Source: Paenibacillus dendritiformis (GTDB lineage Bacteria; Bacillota; Bacilli; Paenibacillales; Paenibacillaceae). Taken from it: DNA of 64,000 nucleotides. The translations under genes were made by a program, and so were the position numbers. The stretch spans positions 4,704,001-4,768,000 of the forward strand of contig NZ_OX216966.1 of assembly GCF_945605565.1 (NCBI RefSeq), given 5' to 3'. Below the pieces are notes generated by a model that did not search any database, was not told the DNA's origin, and was given only the letters and a program-made list of their open reading frames with translations. Shown here piece after piece: positions 1 to 6,981 of the stretch (positions are counted from its first letter, which is position 1; the number at the start of each line of letters is the position of its first letter).

Positions 1-596
1 CTCAGGCTCTCCATGACACGCTTCTTGTTCGCTTCGAACTCTTCGTCAAGCACTTCTTTTTGGGACAGAATGAGCTTGTTGTTCTCGCGATCGATTTCCT
101 TGACCTTTACGCGCAGCGTGCGGCCTTTGTAATCGCTGAAGTCTTCTACGAAGTGACGCTCTACCATGGATGCAGGAATAAATGCGCGGACACCGACATC
201 GGCTACGACGCCGCCTTTGACGACATCAACAACCGTAACTTCAAATACTTCGTTGTTGTCGAAATGCTGCTGCATGACATCCCATGCATTCTCGCTGTCT
301 ACTTGCCGCTTGGACAGAACCATGCGCTCCTTGTCATCGTCGATGCTGACAACCTTGCATTCGACTTCTTGCCCTACTTGGACAACATCCGCAATATTGT
401 CGACGGATACGGAAGACAATTCGCGGACAGGAATGACACCGTCATATTTATATCCAATGCTAACGACCGCTTGGTTGTCATCGATTTTGACAATCGTGCC
501 TTTGACGGTATCCCCTTTTTTGACGGACACGATGTTTTCCATCACTTCCTGGTTTGCCGTTTCGGCTGTTTCGTTGACTTTTGTTTCTTCAGACAT
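1..596 (-). CDS. ypfD: 30S ribosomal protein S1-like protein (partial, N-terminal part)
   Basis: The reading frame opens at ATG 596 behind a GAGGAGG ribosome-binding site and runs off the left edge, giving about 198 residues. The translation holds two successive S1-type OB folds, with repeats such as KGDTVKGTIVKID, then VGQEVECKVVSID and KGGVVADVGVRAFIP, as in the multi-S1-domain YpfD/RpsA-like proteins of Firmicutes. These bind RNA and associate with the ribosome; an essential translation role like that of E. coli S1 is not established in Bacillus. The acidic N-terminus (MSEETKVNETAE) is typical. It is the last gene of the plsC-cmk neighbourhood, in the same order as B. subtilis cmk-ypfC-ypfD. 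Confidence 0.93.
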   Translation of the reverse strand, partial: MSEETKVNETAETANQEVMENIVSVKKGDTVKGTIVKIDDNQAVVSIGYKYDGVIPVRELSSVSVDNIADVVQVGQEVECKVVSIDDDKERMVLSKRQVDSENAWDVMQQHFDNNEVFEVTVVDVVKGGVVADVGVRAFIPASMVERHFVEDFSDYKGRTLRVKVKEIDRENNKLILSQKEVLDEEFEANKKRVMESL

Positions 597-850
597 GTGA
601 ACTACCTCCTCAATTGAAACCCCATTTATTGAACCCCGCCTTAGAGGCGGGCTTCGCAAGGACTCTTCCGTGCCCTTCTGCAGATGGCACCGCTGACGCG
701 AATGCCATAATATGCGAATCCGTCCGCGTCCGCGGCCGTTCGAACAGCCGCCCGCATCGGGATGTCGTAACATTGTCGAATATAACCTGTAAATAATACC
801 TGTAGTATCTTACGTTAGCGGAAATTCATGCACGATGGCCTCCGCAATCG

Positions 851-1429
851 TCAACCTTCCCGCTTAAGGCGATTGATATGGTCCATGATGCGGTCGGTTG
901 CCTGCTCCAGGACGTCGCTTCCCTTCTGCTCCAGCAGATCCGACATATCGATAGGCGGGCCATAGACGACCCGGGTCTTGCGGAACAGCTTGTAGCTTCC
1001 AATAATCGCTACCGGAACGACAGCCGCGCCGCTGCGGAGCGCAATCATCGCCGCTCCCTTCTTCGCTGCGGTCGACTGGTCCGTATTGCGCGTGCCTTCA
1101 GGGAATATACCCATAATATCCCCGTCCTGAAGCAATTGAAACGCCGTGCGGATCGTTTCTTTGCCGACGCCGCCCCGCTTGACGGGAAATGCGCCCAACG
1201 CCTTGATGGCCGCACCGAATACCGGTATGTTGAACAGCTCGGCCTTCGCCATAAAGCGGATGCGCCGCTTCAGCAATATTCCTATCGCCGGAGGGTCCAG
1301 CAGGCTGATATGGTTGGAGCAGAGGACAACGCCGCCTTCCTTCGGCACATGCTCTTTCCCGGAAGCCTCCAACCGGAAAAGAACGCGGTAAATCAGGCGA
1401 AGCAGCGCCCTTATCATCGTATAAAACAT
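851..1429 (-). CDS. plsC: 1-acyl-sn-glycerol-3-phosphate acyltransferase (PlsC family)
   Basis: A 192-residue membrane-associated acyltransferase that would add the second acyl chain to lysophosphatidic acid to make phosphatidic acid. The catalytic HX4D motif is present as NHISLLDPP (His40, Asp45), followed by FPVKR (81-85) and the glycerol-phosphate-binding EGTRN block (111-115). The N-terminus is hydrophobic and basic. The start at 1429 lies 6 bases after the cmk stop, so the two are probably co-transcribed. In B. subtilis the ypfC gene sits in this position between cmk and ypfD. Length is normal for the short bacterial PlsC class. Confidence 0.93.
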   Translation of the reverse strand: MFYTMIRALLRLIYRVLFRLEASGKEHVPKEGGVVLCSNHISLLDPPAIGILLKRRIRFMAKAELFNIPVFGAAIKALGAFPVKRGGVGKETIRTAFQLLQDGDIMGIFPEGTRNTDQSTAAKKGAAMIALRSGAAVVPVAIIGSYKLFRKTRVVYGPPIDMSDLLEQKGSDVLEQATDRIMDHINRLKREG

Positions 1430-1435
1430 AATTGA

Positions 1436-2140
1436 TTACCGTTCCCCATCTCTGCATAATAATTTGGCCTGATCCACGATGACACGAACGACCTCATCTA
1501 TCGACATGCGTGTCGTATCGAGCAGAACGGCGTCTTCCGCCTGCCGCAGCGGAGATACATCCCTCGTCTCGTCCTGCTTGTCGCGAGCCGCAATCTCCCG
1601 CATGAACTGCTCTACGGTCGCGCCGTCAACGCCGCTCGATTCGGCGTAGCGACGGCGCGCGCGCTCTTCTACGGACGCGGTAACGAACCACTTCTGTTCG
1701 GCATCGGGAAGAACATGCGTGCCAATATCGCGGCCATCCATGACGACCCCCTTGCGGGCAGCCATGTCGCGCTGGAGGTGGACAAGCCTCTCCCTAACGG
1801 CGGATGACCGGGCATACGAGGAAGCGAGCCGGCTAATCTCCGGCGTCCGGATCTCGTCCGTAACGTCGGTGCCGTTCAACAGAACGGCTTGCCTGGAATC
1901 AAGCGGGATCAGTTCAATCGCGACGTCCTTCATCGCTTCATGAATCGCATCCGCATCCTCCGGATCAATTCCCAAGCGTAACATATGTAACGCTACCGCC
2001 CGGTACATGGCACCGGTATCGATATACGTATAACCCAAATCGCGGGCGACGAGGCGGGCTACTGTGCTCTTCCCTGCTCCTGCAGGCCCGTCGATAGCGA
2101 TATTCAAACGAAGCACAGGAGCGTTGGACTGTACTGTCAA
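1436..2140 (-). CDS. cmk: (d)CMP kinase
   Basis: Cytidylate kinase, 234 residues, phosphorylates CMP and dCMP with ATP for nucleotide supply. The P-loop GPAGAGKST lies at residues 18-26, followed by the YIDTGAMYRA substrate segment and DGRDIGTHVLP, the usual CMP-kinase signature. The start appears to be TTG at 2140, spaced 9 bases from an AAGGAG site; no ATG is available before the P-loop. A rho-independent terminator sits just upstream (2191-2211), separating it from the ypfB-like gene, so cmk should have its own promoter or depend on readthrough. Neighbours match B. subtilis ypfB-cmk-ypfC-ypfD. Confidence 0.95.
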   Translation of the reverse strand: MTVQSNAPVLRLNIAIDGPAGAGKSTVARLVARDLGYTYIDTGAMYRAVALHMLRLGIDPEDADAIHEAMKDVAIELIPLDSRQAVLLNGTDVTDEIRTPEISRLASSYARSSAVRERLVHLQRDMAARKGVVMDGRDIGTHVLPDAEQKWFVTASVEERARRRYAESSGVDGATVEQFMREIAARDKQDETRDVSPLRQAEDAVLLDTTRMSIDEVVRVIVDQAKLLCRDGER

Positions 2141-2190
2141 CGAGTCTGACTCCTTCCTGGAACAATCACCGTATATAGAGAGATATCACT

Positions 2191-2211
2191 AAAAAAGCAG
2201 GCGTTGCCTGC
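2191..2211 (-). terminator. rho-independent terminator after the ypfB-like gene
   Basis: Perfect 6-bp GC stem (GCAGGC/GCCTGC) with a GTT or AAC loop, followed on the minus strand by six T. It lies between the ypfB-like gene and cmk. Confidence 0.8.
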
Positions 2212-2290
2212 GACGTCAAAATTATACCACACTTCATGTAGGGATGCAAAACAGGCAATGAGAGGATCCGCCCGTTCCCCCGAATCGGCT

Positions 2291-2491
2291 TCATGGCTTC
2301 TTCGTGGCGCCGGCCGCCGGATACGGCACGCCTTCCAGCCTCTCCACCTTGCAGATCAAGCTTCTTATCCCGCCGTGCGTAAGCAGCAGCTGCACCGCAA
2401 GCAGCGCCGCGGCGAAGACCAGCCCGATGCGGACCATCCACCTGAAAATCCGTTCCCACCAATCCATAATCGCCGCTTCCCGATCGTGCAC
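2291..2491 (-). CDS. small membrane protein, YpfB/DUF5359-like
   Basis: A 66-residue protein with one predicted membrane helix (about residues 14-34, MVRIGLVFAAALLAVQLLLT) flanked by tryptophan- and arginine-rich residues. The frame starts with GTG at 2491, 12 bases after AAGGAGG; an internal ATG (MDWWERIF) 8 codons later is an alternative. Size, topology and position upstream of cmk match B. subtilis YpfB. In B. subtilis ypfA lies directly upstream; here a 1.1 kb repeat block separates them. Its function is unknown. Assignment rests mainly on context and general appearance. Confidence 0.6.
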   Translation of the reverse strand: MHDREAAIMDWWERIFRWMVRIGLVFAAALLAVQLLLTHGGIRSLICKVERLEGVPYPAAGATKKP

Positions 2492-2743
2492 CAGTTCCCA
2501 CTTCCTCCTTGTGTTTGAGGAATATTATGGCTGGCCTTCCATCAGATTATGCACTGTCGATTTAGCGCTGGAGTGTCTCATAAGCATTGCAAAATGATTG
2601 AGGTGACGACTCAACAGAGAATGTGGAAGCGGGAAAAACGGCGGCACGCAAACCGTTTGAAGATGGATGAAGGAGTGAAATCCTGCGTGGATGCAGCAAT
2701 TTCTGCTCTTTCAGCCGCTATTTGATGAAATTCCTGCAGATAG

Positions 2744-2912
2744 TCAGGCTGTTGAGAAAGTCCAAGGGTTTTTTTGCACTTCATTTTTTATGTGGTGGTC
2801 TCGTCTCTCAGCAGAAAAAATCGATTTAAAACGCTATGCGTGCCAAGTTTTGAATAGGAAAACGGACAATCTCCACCCCTTCGTAAAAAACAGGGGTTTT
2901 CCAACGACCTCA
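2744..2912 (+). repeat. MITE-like element, copy A1 (~169 bp)
   Basis: Begins TCAGGCTGTTGAGAAA and ends TTTTCCAACGACCTCA, which are imperfect inverted repeats of each other. The interior carries TCTCGTCTCTCAG, a GCCAAGTTTTGA segment and CAATCTCCACCCCTTCG. It interrupts one of the ~50 bp palindromic units, whose two halves (GAAATTCCTGCA and AAACTG...CATTTCC) flank it, so it probably inserted into an existing array. It encodes no protein. Confidence 0.75.
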
Positions 2913-3309
2913 AAACTGTGCACCATTTCCCTAGACACGTCTATCCGGTAGGCGAAATCCGCAAAACTACACGATTTCTCCAGACACTCTATTCGGTAAG
3001 CGAAATCCTGCGCAAATACAGCAATTTCGATATGGACGACTTTACCAGAAAGGGAATCCTGCAAAACTGCAGGAATTTCACGCGTGTCGCTTCGACTTGA
3101 AGCAAAAGGGCAATAAATGATGTAGATTTGCAGCAATTCCTCGGGATGTGGACTCATTGAGCCGAAATTCCTGTAAAATAGCAGCAATTCCCTCCACGCG
3201 TTCAAGCCCCGAGAGGAACGATGCCTGCTGAAGGCATCGAGGCGATGATACCTCCTGGAGGCGATGATGCCCCCAGGATCCGACGCAGTCTTTTTGGATC
3301 CCGTAAAAA

Positions 3310-3478
3310 TCAGGCCGTTGAGAAGTCTGTAGGAATTTTCTCCACTTCATTTTTTATATGGTGGATCTCGTCTCTCACTAGAAAAAATCGACTTAAACGC
3401 TCTGAGAGCCAAGTTTTGATTAGGAAAATGGACAATCTCCACCCCTTCGCAAAAAACAGGGGTTTTCCAACAGCCTGA
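3310..3478 (+). repeat. MITE-like element, copy A2 (~169 bp)
   Basis: Begins TCAGGCCGTTGAGAAGT and ends TTTTCCAACAGCCTGA; the termini are inverted repeats. Same length and orientation as copy A1 and about 80-85% alike by eye. The two copies are direct repeats 566 bp apart. Confidence 0.75.
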
Positions 3479-3627
3479 AAAGTACATGATGTTCATCGAT
3501 TTTTGTCTTTTATCGATTGGATAGTCAGAAATTGATGCAGTTTTGCAGGATTCCCTGTAACGAAGTTCACTTCATAATGGAAAAGTGCATTTTTGCAGTT
3601 TTCGGCGATTCGAACTTTGAGAATCAA

Positions 3628-3671
3628 GGGGGGGCTGTCTCACTGTAGTGAAACTACTTTTTTGGCCCCCC
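3628..3671. repeat. GC-rich hairpin at the end of block A
   Basis: GGGGGGC...GCCCCCC-type outer stem with an inner GTAGT/ACTAC stem. The same structure closes block B (21411-21455). It lies about 30 bases past the ypfA stop and could act as its terminator, but it lacks a clear T-run on that strand. Confidence 0.6.
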
Positions 3672-3700
3672 GTATGTATGATGCGCTTCGGAGACAAGAC

Positions 3701-4342
3701 TCATTTTCTGGCGTCAATTTGGCGTTCGAAGCAGAACCGGATCAACTTCTGCTGGTCTAATTCGGCGATCTGCCCGAATTTCATCATGATCAGATTCCGC
3801 TCCTCATGAAGCGGGCGAACCCGCACGATTTCCCCGGTGAACGGAATGTGCTCGATCGTTCCGTTCCGGAACGGAACCGCAAGCCAGCATTGCAGCAGCT
3901 GTCCTTCGCGAAGGCCCCATTTCGGCGCGGCCGTAAGCGAGACCCCGCCGCCGCTGACATCCTCCGTGCACGCCAAAAATGGCACGCCGTCCACCGTCGA
4001 TACCGCCGTCTCCAGTTGAGCCTGCACCCGCAAATAATTGCGCCGCTGCATTTTCGTCATATCGTCGGGGTTCGGCTTGCGGATAGACAGCATTCGAATC
4101 GCCTCGTTGCGCTTGCCCTCGACCCGGGAACGGAAATGCCATTTGATCCCGTCGTTCCGGGAGAAGAAGACATCCAACTCTTCCCCGATGGGGAACAATC
4201 CGAATTTGCCGGTCTCTTCGCAGAGCGGAACCTCCATCCAGATGCGCTCGTCATCCAATTCGGTCACCCTTGCTTTGTAGGTAGCCTCCTCCGGAGAACG
4301 CTCCAGCTTCATATATAGCATATCATTGATTTTAGGTAACAT
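3701..4342 (-). CDS. ypfA: PilZ-domain c-di-GMP receptor / flagellar brake (YcgR-like)
   Basis: 213 residues from ATG 4342 (MLPKINDM), preceded by a GGGGGGAG site; a longer frame to 4411 lacks one. An N-terminal YcgR-type domain (about 1-95) is followed by a C-terminal PilZ domain carrying both c-di-GMP motifs: RRNYLRV (RxxxR) near residue 105 and DVSGGG (D/NxSxxG) near 135. In B. subtilis the orthologue YpfA (MotI/DgrA) binds c-di-GMP and stops the flagellar stator. Position between ypeB and the ypfB-like gene matches B. subtilis, although a repeat block now lies downstream. Binding is inferred from intact motifs. Confidence 0.88.
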   Translation of the reverse strand: MLPKINDMLYMKLERSPEEATYKARVTELDDERIWMEVPLCEETGKFGLFPIGEELDVFFSRNDGIKWHFRSRVEGKRNEAIRMLSIRKPNPDDMTKMQRRNYLRVQAQLETAVSTVDGVPFLACTEDVSGGGVSLTAAPKWGLREGQLLQCWLAVPFRNGTIEHIPFTGEIVRVRPLHEERNLIMMKFGQIAELDQQKLIRFCFERQIDARK

Positions 4343-4461
4343 AAGCTCCCCCCTGTGGGCAATTATACCACGGGATGCTTTGGTCCAACAGCACAAAGCG
4401 CCGGCAAGCATCCTCCTGTTTCCAGAATAGACGCTCCTCCGGCGCTTTTGCGGCGCAAATG

Positions 4462-5805
4462 TTATTCTTGCACGGCAGTCATTTCTTCGATATGCTCTTC
4501 TTGTCCATTTTCGGCATTAATATAGATGCGGTACGTTGTACCGTTGATCTTGCCCCCGAATTCATAGCACAGCACTTCTTCCCCTTCATCATTCTTAATC
4601 AGGGACAGCCGATCGAACTGAACCTCCATTTCCGGATGCAGCATCTTCTGCGCTTCCTGCTTCGTGAGCTTCGCCTTGCCGATGTTCCGGTCCTTGTGCT
4701 CATATACATAATCCGTCGCCTGGAGCCCAGTCACTTCCCCGTTGTCAAGCGCGACGCGCACGCTGACTTGCTGGGGATAGACGTAGACGCCGTTCACGAC
4801 CGGCACGAAGGTGAAGCTGCCGACGCGGTTGCGTTCATTGTATTTGACGGCCTCCATGTCCGGATAGTCGTGTTTCTTCAAAAACTGCTTGGCGGATTGG
4901 TTGGCCTGCTTCATCGAAATCCGCTTCTCCTTAATCTCGCGGGCGTCCATATACGCCATCAGCATGCCTTGCTTCGTGAAGTCAATCGTTACGGTTCCCT
5001 TTCCGTCATTGCCGTAATCGGCGAAGGCCGTATAGGATTCATGCTCCGTCCCTTTACCGTTCTCTCTGACTTCAATTTTCTTGTAATTTTTTTTGCCCAA
5101 AAATTGTTCCGCCTTCTGCCGGATTTGCTCTACGCTTAGCGGCTGGCCCTTCAGCATCTTGACGGAACGCTTCGTATAGATGTTGGCGATGGTAGGTCCC
5201 CAATTCAGTTCCGGATAATCGCCGACCTTTTTGTCCACGGTTTTGAAGCCGTCGATAATTGTATTGTCCAGCGTCTGCTGCTCTGACACCATCGCGGTCT
5301 CTACATCCATCCAACGCAAATTGTTGGCGATGACTTTATGCTGAACCTTCTGCAAATCTTTTGAAATATCGCCCGCATTCTTATACAGCGTCTTCAGCGT
5401 CTTCACTTCGTCATCCGACAGCGGCTTTTTGGTCAGATCGCGAATCGAGGTGCGGTAAGCGAAATTGGAGATGCGGGACAGAAAATCCTCCGTCTTGTTG
5501 AACGGCAGCAGTGTCAGCGGAAGCTGGTTAATCTCATTCTGCGCTTGGCTCGTAATGCGCCATACATTAGCGAGCCCCTTGCGGTGCATGGCCTGCGATT
5601 GTGAGTTGACCGCAAGGGTGCGTCCGAGCTCGCTGTGCAGCCTGTCAACATGGTACGTCAAATCATGGAATGCCCGTTGATATTGGTTTTCCGCCTTGAT
5701 CAAAATCGAGTTTTTCTCTTGATGCTCTTGATAGCCCCACACGATCGCTCCAATGAAAAAGAGCGTAACGATCGGAAACATAACGGCACTTAATCGTTTA
5801 TACAT
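4462..5805 (-). CDS. ypeB: germination protein YpeB
   Basis: 447 residues from ATG 5805 (MYKRLSAV); the few codons upstream lack a better ribosome site. One N-terminal membrane anchor (about 7-27) is followed by a long soluble region with C-terminal PepSY-like repeats (segments resembling ISMKQANQSAKQFLKKH and LTKQEAQKML). YpeB localises and stabilises the cortex-lytic enzyme SleB in the dormant spore and is cleaved on germination. In Bacillus sleB is immediately upstream in one operon. Here no sleB is present: a 49-residue zinc-finger-like gene and prsW come next. A SigG-like promoter precedes it, which fits forespore expression. Confidence 0.93.
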   Translation of the reverse strand: MYKRLSAVMFPIVTLFFIGAIVWGYQEHQEKNSILIKAENQYQRAFHDLTYHVDRLHSELGRTLAVNSQSQAMHRKGLANVWRITSQAQNEINQLPLTLLPFNKTEDFLSRISNFAYRTSIRDLTKKPLSDDEVKTLKTLYKNAGDISKDLQKVQHKVIANNLRWMDVETAMVSEQQTLDNTIIDGFKTVDKKVGDYPELNWGPTIANIYTKRSVKMLKGQPLSVEQIRQKAEQFLGKKNYKKIEVRENGKGTEHESYTAFADYGNDGKGTVTIDFTKQGMLMAYMDAREIKEKRISMKQANQSAKQFLKKHDYPDMEAVKYNERNRVGSFTFVPVVNGVYVYPQQVSVRVALDNGEVTGLQATDYVYEHKDRNIGKAKLTKQEAQKMLHPEMEVQFDRLSLIKNDEGEEVLCYEFGGKINGTTYRIYINAENGQEEHIEEMTAVQE

Positions 5806-5851
5806 GGTACAAACGTCTCCCTTCACAGCAACTTGTACATGGATTTATCCA

Positions 5852-5881
5852 TAGTTTGCTGGAACAGCGGAAGGTTTATGC
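5852..5881 (-). promoter_or_regulatory. candidate SigG-type promoter for ypeB
   Basis: On the minus strand GCATA (5877-5881) and CAAACTA (5852-5858) are separated by 18 bases, against the SigG pattern GHATR-N17/18-CATNHTA (one mismatch in the -10). It lies 47 bases before the ypeB start and after the preceding gene. Confidence 0.4.
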
Positions 5882-5923
5882 ATCGTTTCCTATGTTACGC
5901 TCTTCAGGCAGACAACTCTGCCA

Positions 5924-6073
5924 TCAAATCGGTTCTTCTTCGACTTCAAAATTATCGCGGTTGTCGCACAGACATTGCTTGAAGCCCGTTTCCACACGGC
6001 CTTTTTCCCTCTTGCCGCGCAGCACGAACTTCTCTCCGCACCGGTTGCAGCGAATGGTTACTTTTACCCGCAC
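5924..6073 (-). CDS. 49-residue zinc-finger-like protein of unknown function
   Basis: The frame starts with GTG at 6073, nine bases after a GGAGG site, and encodes 49 residues. It has two cysteine pairs, CNRC (9-12) and CLC (34-36), separated by a basic linker (LRGKREKGRVETG) and followed by an acidic tail (NFEVEEEPI). This suggests a small zinc-binding or rubredoxin-like knuckle; I do not recognise the family. It sits between prsW and ypeB, exactly where B. subtilis has sleB. A strong hairpin (6099-6129) lies just ahead of its ribosome site. The good RBS and clean coding pattern argue that it is real. Confidence 0.65.
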   Translation of the reverse strand: MRVKVTIRCNRCGEKFVLRGKREKGRVETGFKQCLCDNRDNFEVEEEPI

Positions 6074-6098
6074 ACGCTCACTCCTCCATCATCTGTAA

Positions 6099-6129
6099 GA
6101 GGTGTTCACAACGTCGCTGTGAACACCTC
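6099..6129 (-). promoter_or_regulatory. strong hairpin between prsW and the zinc-finger-like gene
   Basis: A perfect 12-bp inverted repeat (GAGGTGTTCACA/TGTGAACACCTC) around a 7-base loop, located 63 bases after prsW and about 10 bases before the next RBS. There is no T-run, so it may be an mRNA processing or stability element, an operator, or a weak terminator. Confidence 0.5.
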
Positions 6130-6192
6130 GCTTCGGAGAGGAAACAGCAAGGATCGCTCCTCACTTCCTATGTGCCAGTATTGCCTACCCGT

Positions 6193-6981
6193 TCACATAT
6201 TAATCTCTTCCTCCCGCTTCACCAGATGAAGAGGCGAGCGGGCATTCGCCCGGCGCACCTTGCCCATGCCGTAGTACCACAGAAAAATCATCAGCGGTAC
6301 GACAAACCATATCCAGTAACGTGTCACCGTCAACAATATCAGATCATAAATGCCATGCCAGAAAATAGGGAACAGCAGGGAATAGGCCAGGTAGCGCCTG
6401 GTCCGTCCGCCATTGTCCTTGGTGAACTTCGCCTTGCCCATATAGTAGCCCATCATCACGCCGAACATCGCATGCCCCGATACCGGCAGCAGCGCCCGCA
6501 GGAGCAAATGCGAGAAGGAAGAATGATTAATCCATGCATACAGGACGTTCTCGATGGTGGCAAAGCCTAGAGACACTGCAACGGCGTATAAAATTCCGTC
6601 GTAATGCTCGTCGAACTCAACATGATTATAGATCATATGATACAGCACGAACCATTTGACCGCCTCTTCCACCCCAGCCGAAATGGCGAAGGAGGATACG
6701 AGCGGGTTGTCTCCCCACCACAGCACGAGCCCGTGCTGCACAATCATTATCGGGAAGACAATCAAAAATCCGAGCAGGAACACGCGCACGACCATATGAA
6801 TCGGTTCATAATCATAGCGGTCCTTCAGATAGAAGTACACCAACAGCGCAATGCCGGGGGCTATCGCGGCCGTCAGCAAAGGCAGTATCGGCGTCGTTGA
6901 TTCCATCGTCTGCACGGCCGTATCTGAAGTGCTGGCGGCTATCGCTGTGATAGCCGGTACTATGCCCACACTTACACCCAC
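6193..6981 (-). CDS. prsW: PrsW-family intramembrane metalloprotease
   Basis: A multi-pass membrane protein with the PrsW signature: EEAVKWF (the two-glutamate motif), GFATIENVLY and a later HAMFGVMMGYYMG helix. B. subtilis PrsW makes the first cut in the anti-sigma factor RsiW, releasing SigW. From GTG 6981 it has 262 residues and overlaps the gudB stop by 10 bases; an internal ATG at 6906 (MESTTPIL) gives 237 residues, closer to the usual family length, so the start is uncertain. The order gudB-prsW-ypeB is that of B. subtilis with ypdA and sleB missing. Confidence 0.9.
   Translation of the reverse strand: MGVSVGIVPAITAIAASTSDTAVQTMESTTPILPLLTAAIAPGIALLVYFYLKDRYDYEPIHMVVRVFLLGFLIVFPIMIVQHGLVLWWGDNPLVSSFAISAGVEEAVKWFVLYHMIYNHVEFDEHYDGILYAVAVSLGFATIENVLYAWINHSSFSHLLLRALLPVSGHAMFGVMMGYYMGKAKFTKDNGGRTRRYLAYSLLFPIFWHGIYDLILLTVTRYWIWFVVPLMIFLWYYGMGKVRRANARSPLHLVKREEEINM

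Larger units (their letters stand above)
2570..3671. repeat. mosaic intergenic repeat block A (inverted partner of block B at 21.4-22.6 kb)
   Basis: This 1.1 kb gene-free stretch matches, in reverse complement, nearly the whole of 21411-22605. Shared landmarks in order are GTCTCATAAGCATTGC near 2574, two ~169 bp MITE-like copies (2744-2912 and 3310-3478), a run of degenerate ~50 bp units between them (2913-3215) and a GC-rich hairpin at the end (3628-3671). The ~50 bp units share a core of the form AATCCTGCAAAACTGCAGGAAT, which is palindromic. No reading frame in it looks coding: frames are short, lack good start signals and merely reflect the repeats. It separates ypfA from the ypfB-like gene. 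Confidence 0.85.

Noticed and set aside
635..651. Hairpin CCCGCC/GGCGGG after plsC as a terminator
   Set aside because: No T-run on either strand and it lies in the S1 gene leader; kept out as too weak.
581..796. Plus-strand frame of 71 codons upstream of the S1-like gene
   Set aside because: Poor start context and no recognisable pattern; the region is more likely a leader/promoter area of the minus-strand gene.
2834..3205. Frame of 123 codons in block A, with similar short frames in block B
   Set aside because: These frames arise from repeat units and MITE sequence, differ between the two blocks, and have no good ribosome site.
3628..3671. Insertion-sequence end (GGGGCTGTCTCA-like)
   Set aside because: It looks like terminal repeats of some IS elements, but no transposase or matching second end is found; it folds as a hairpin within the repeat block.
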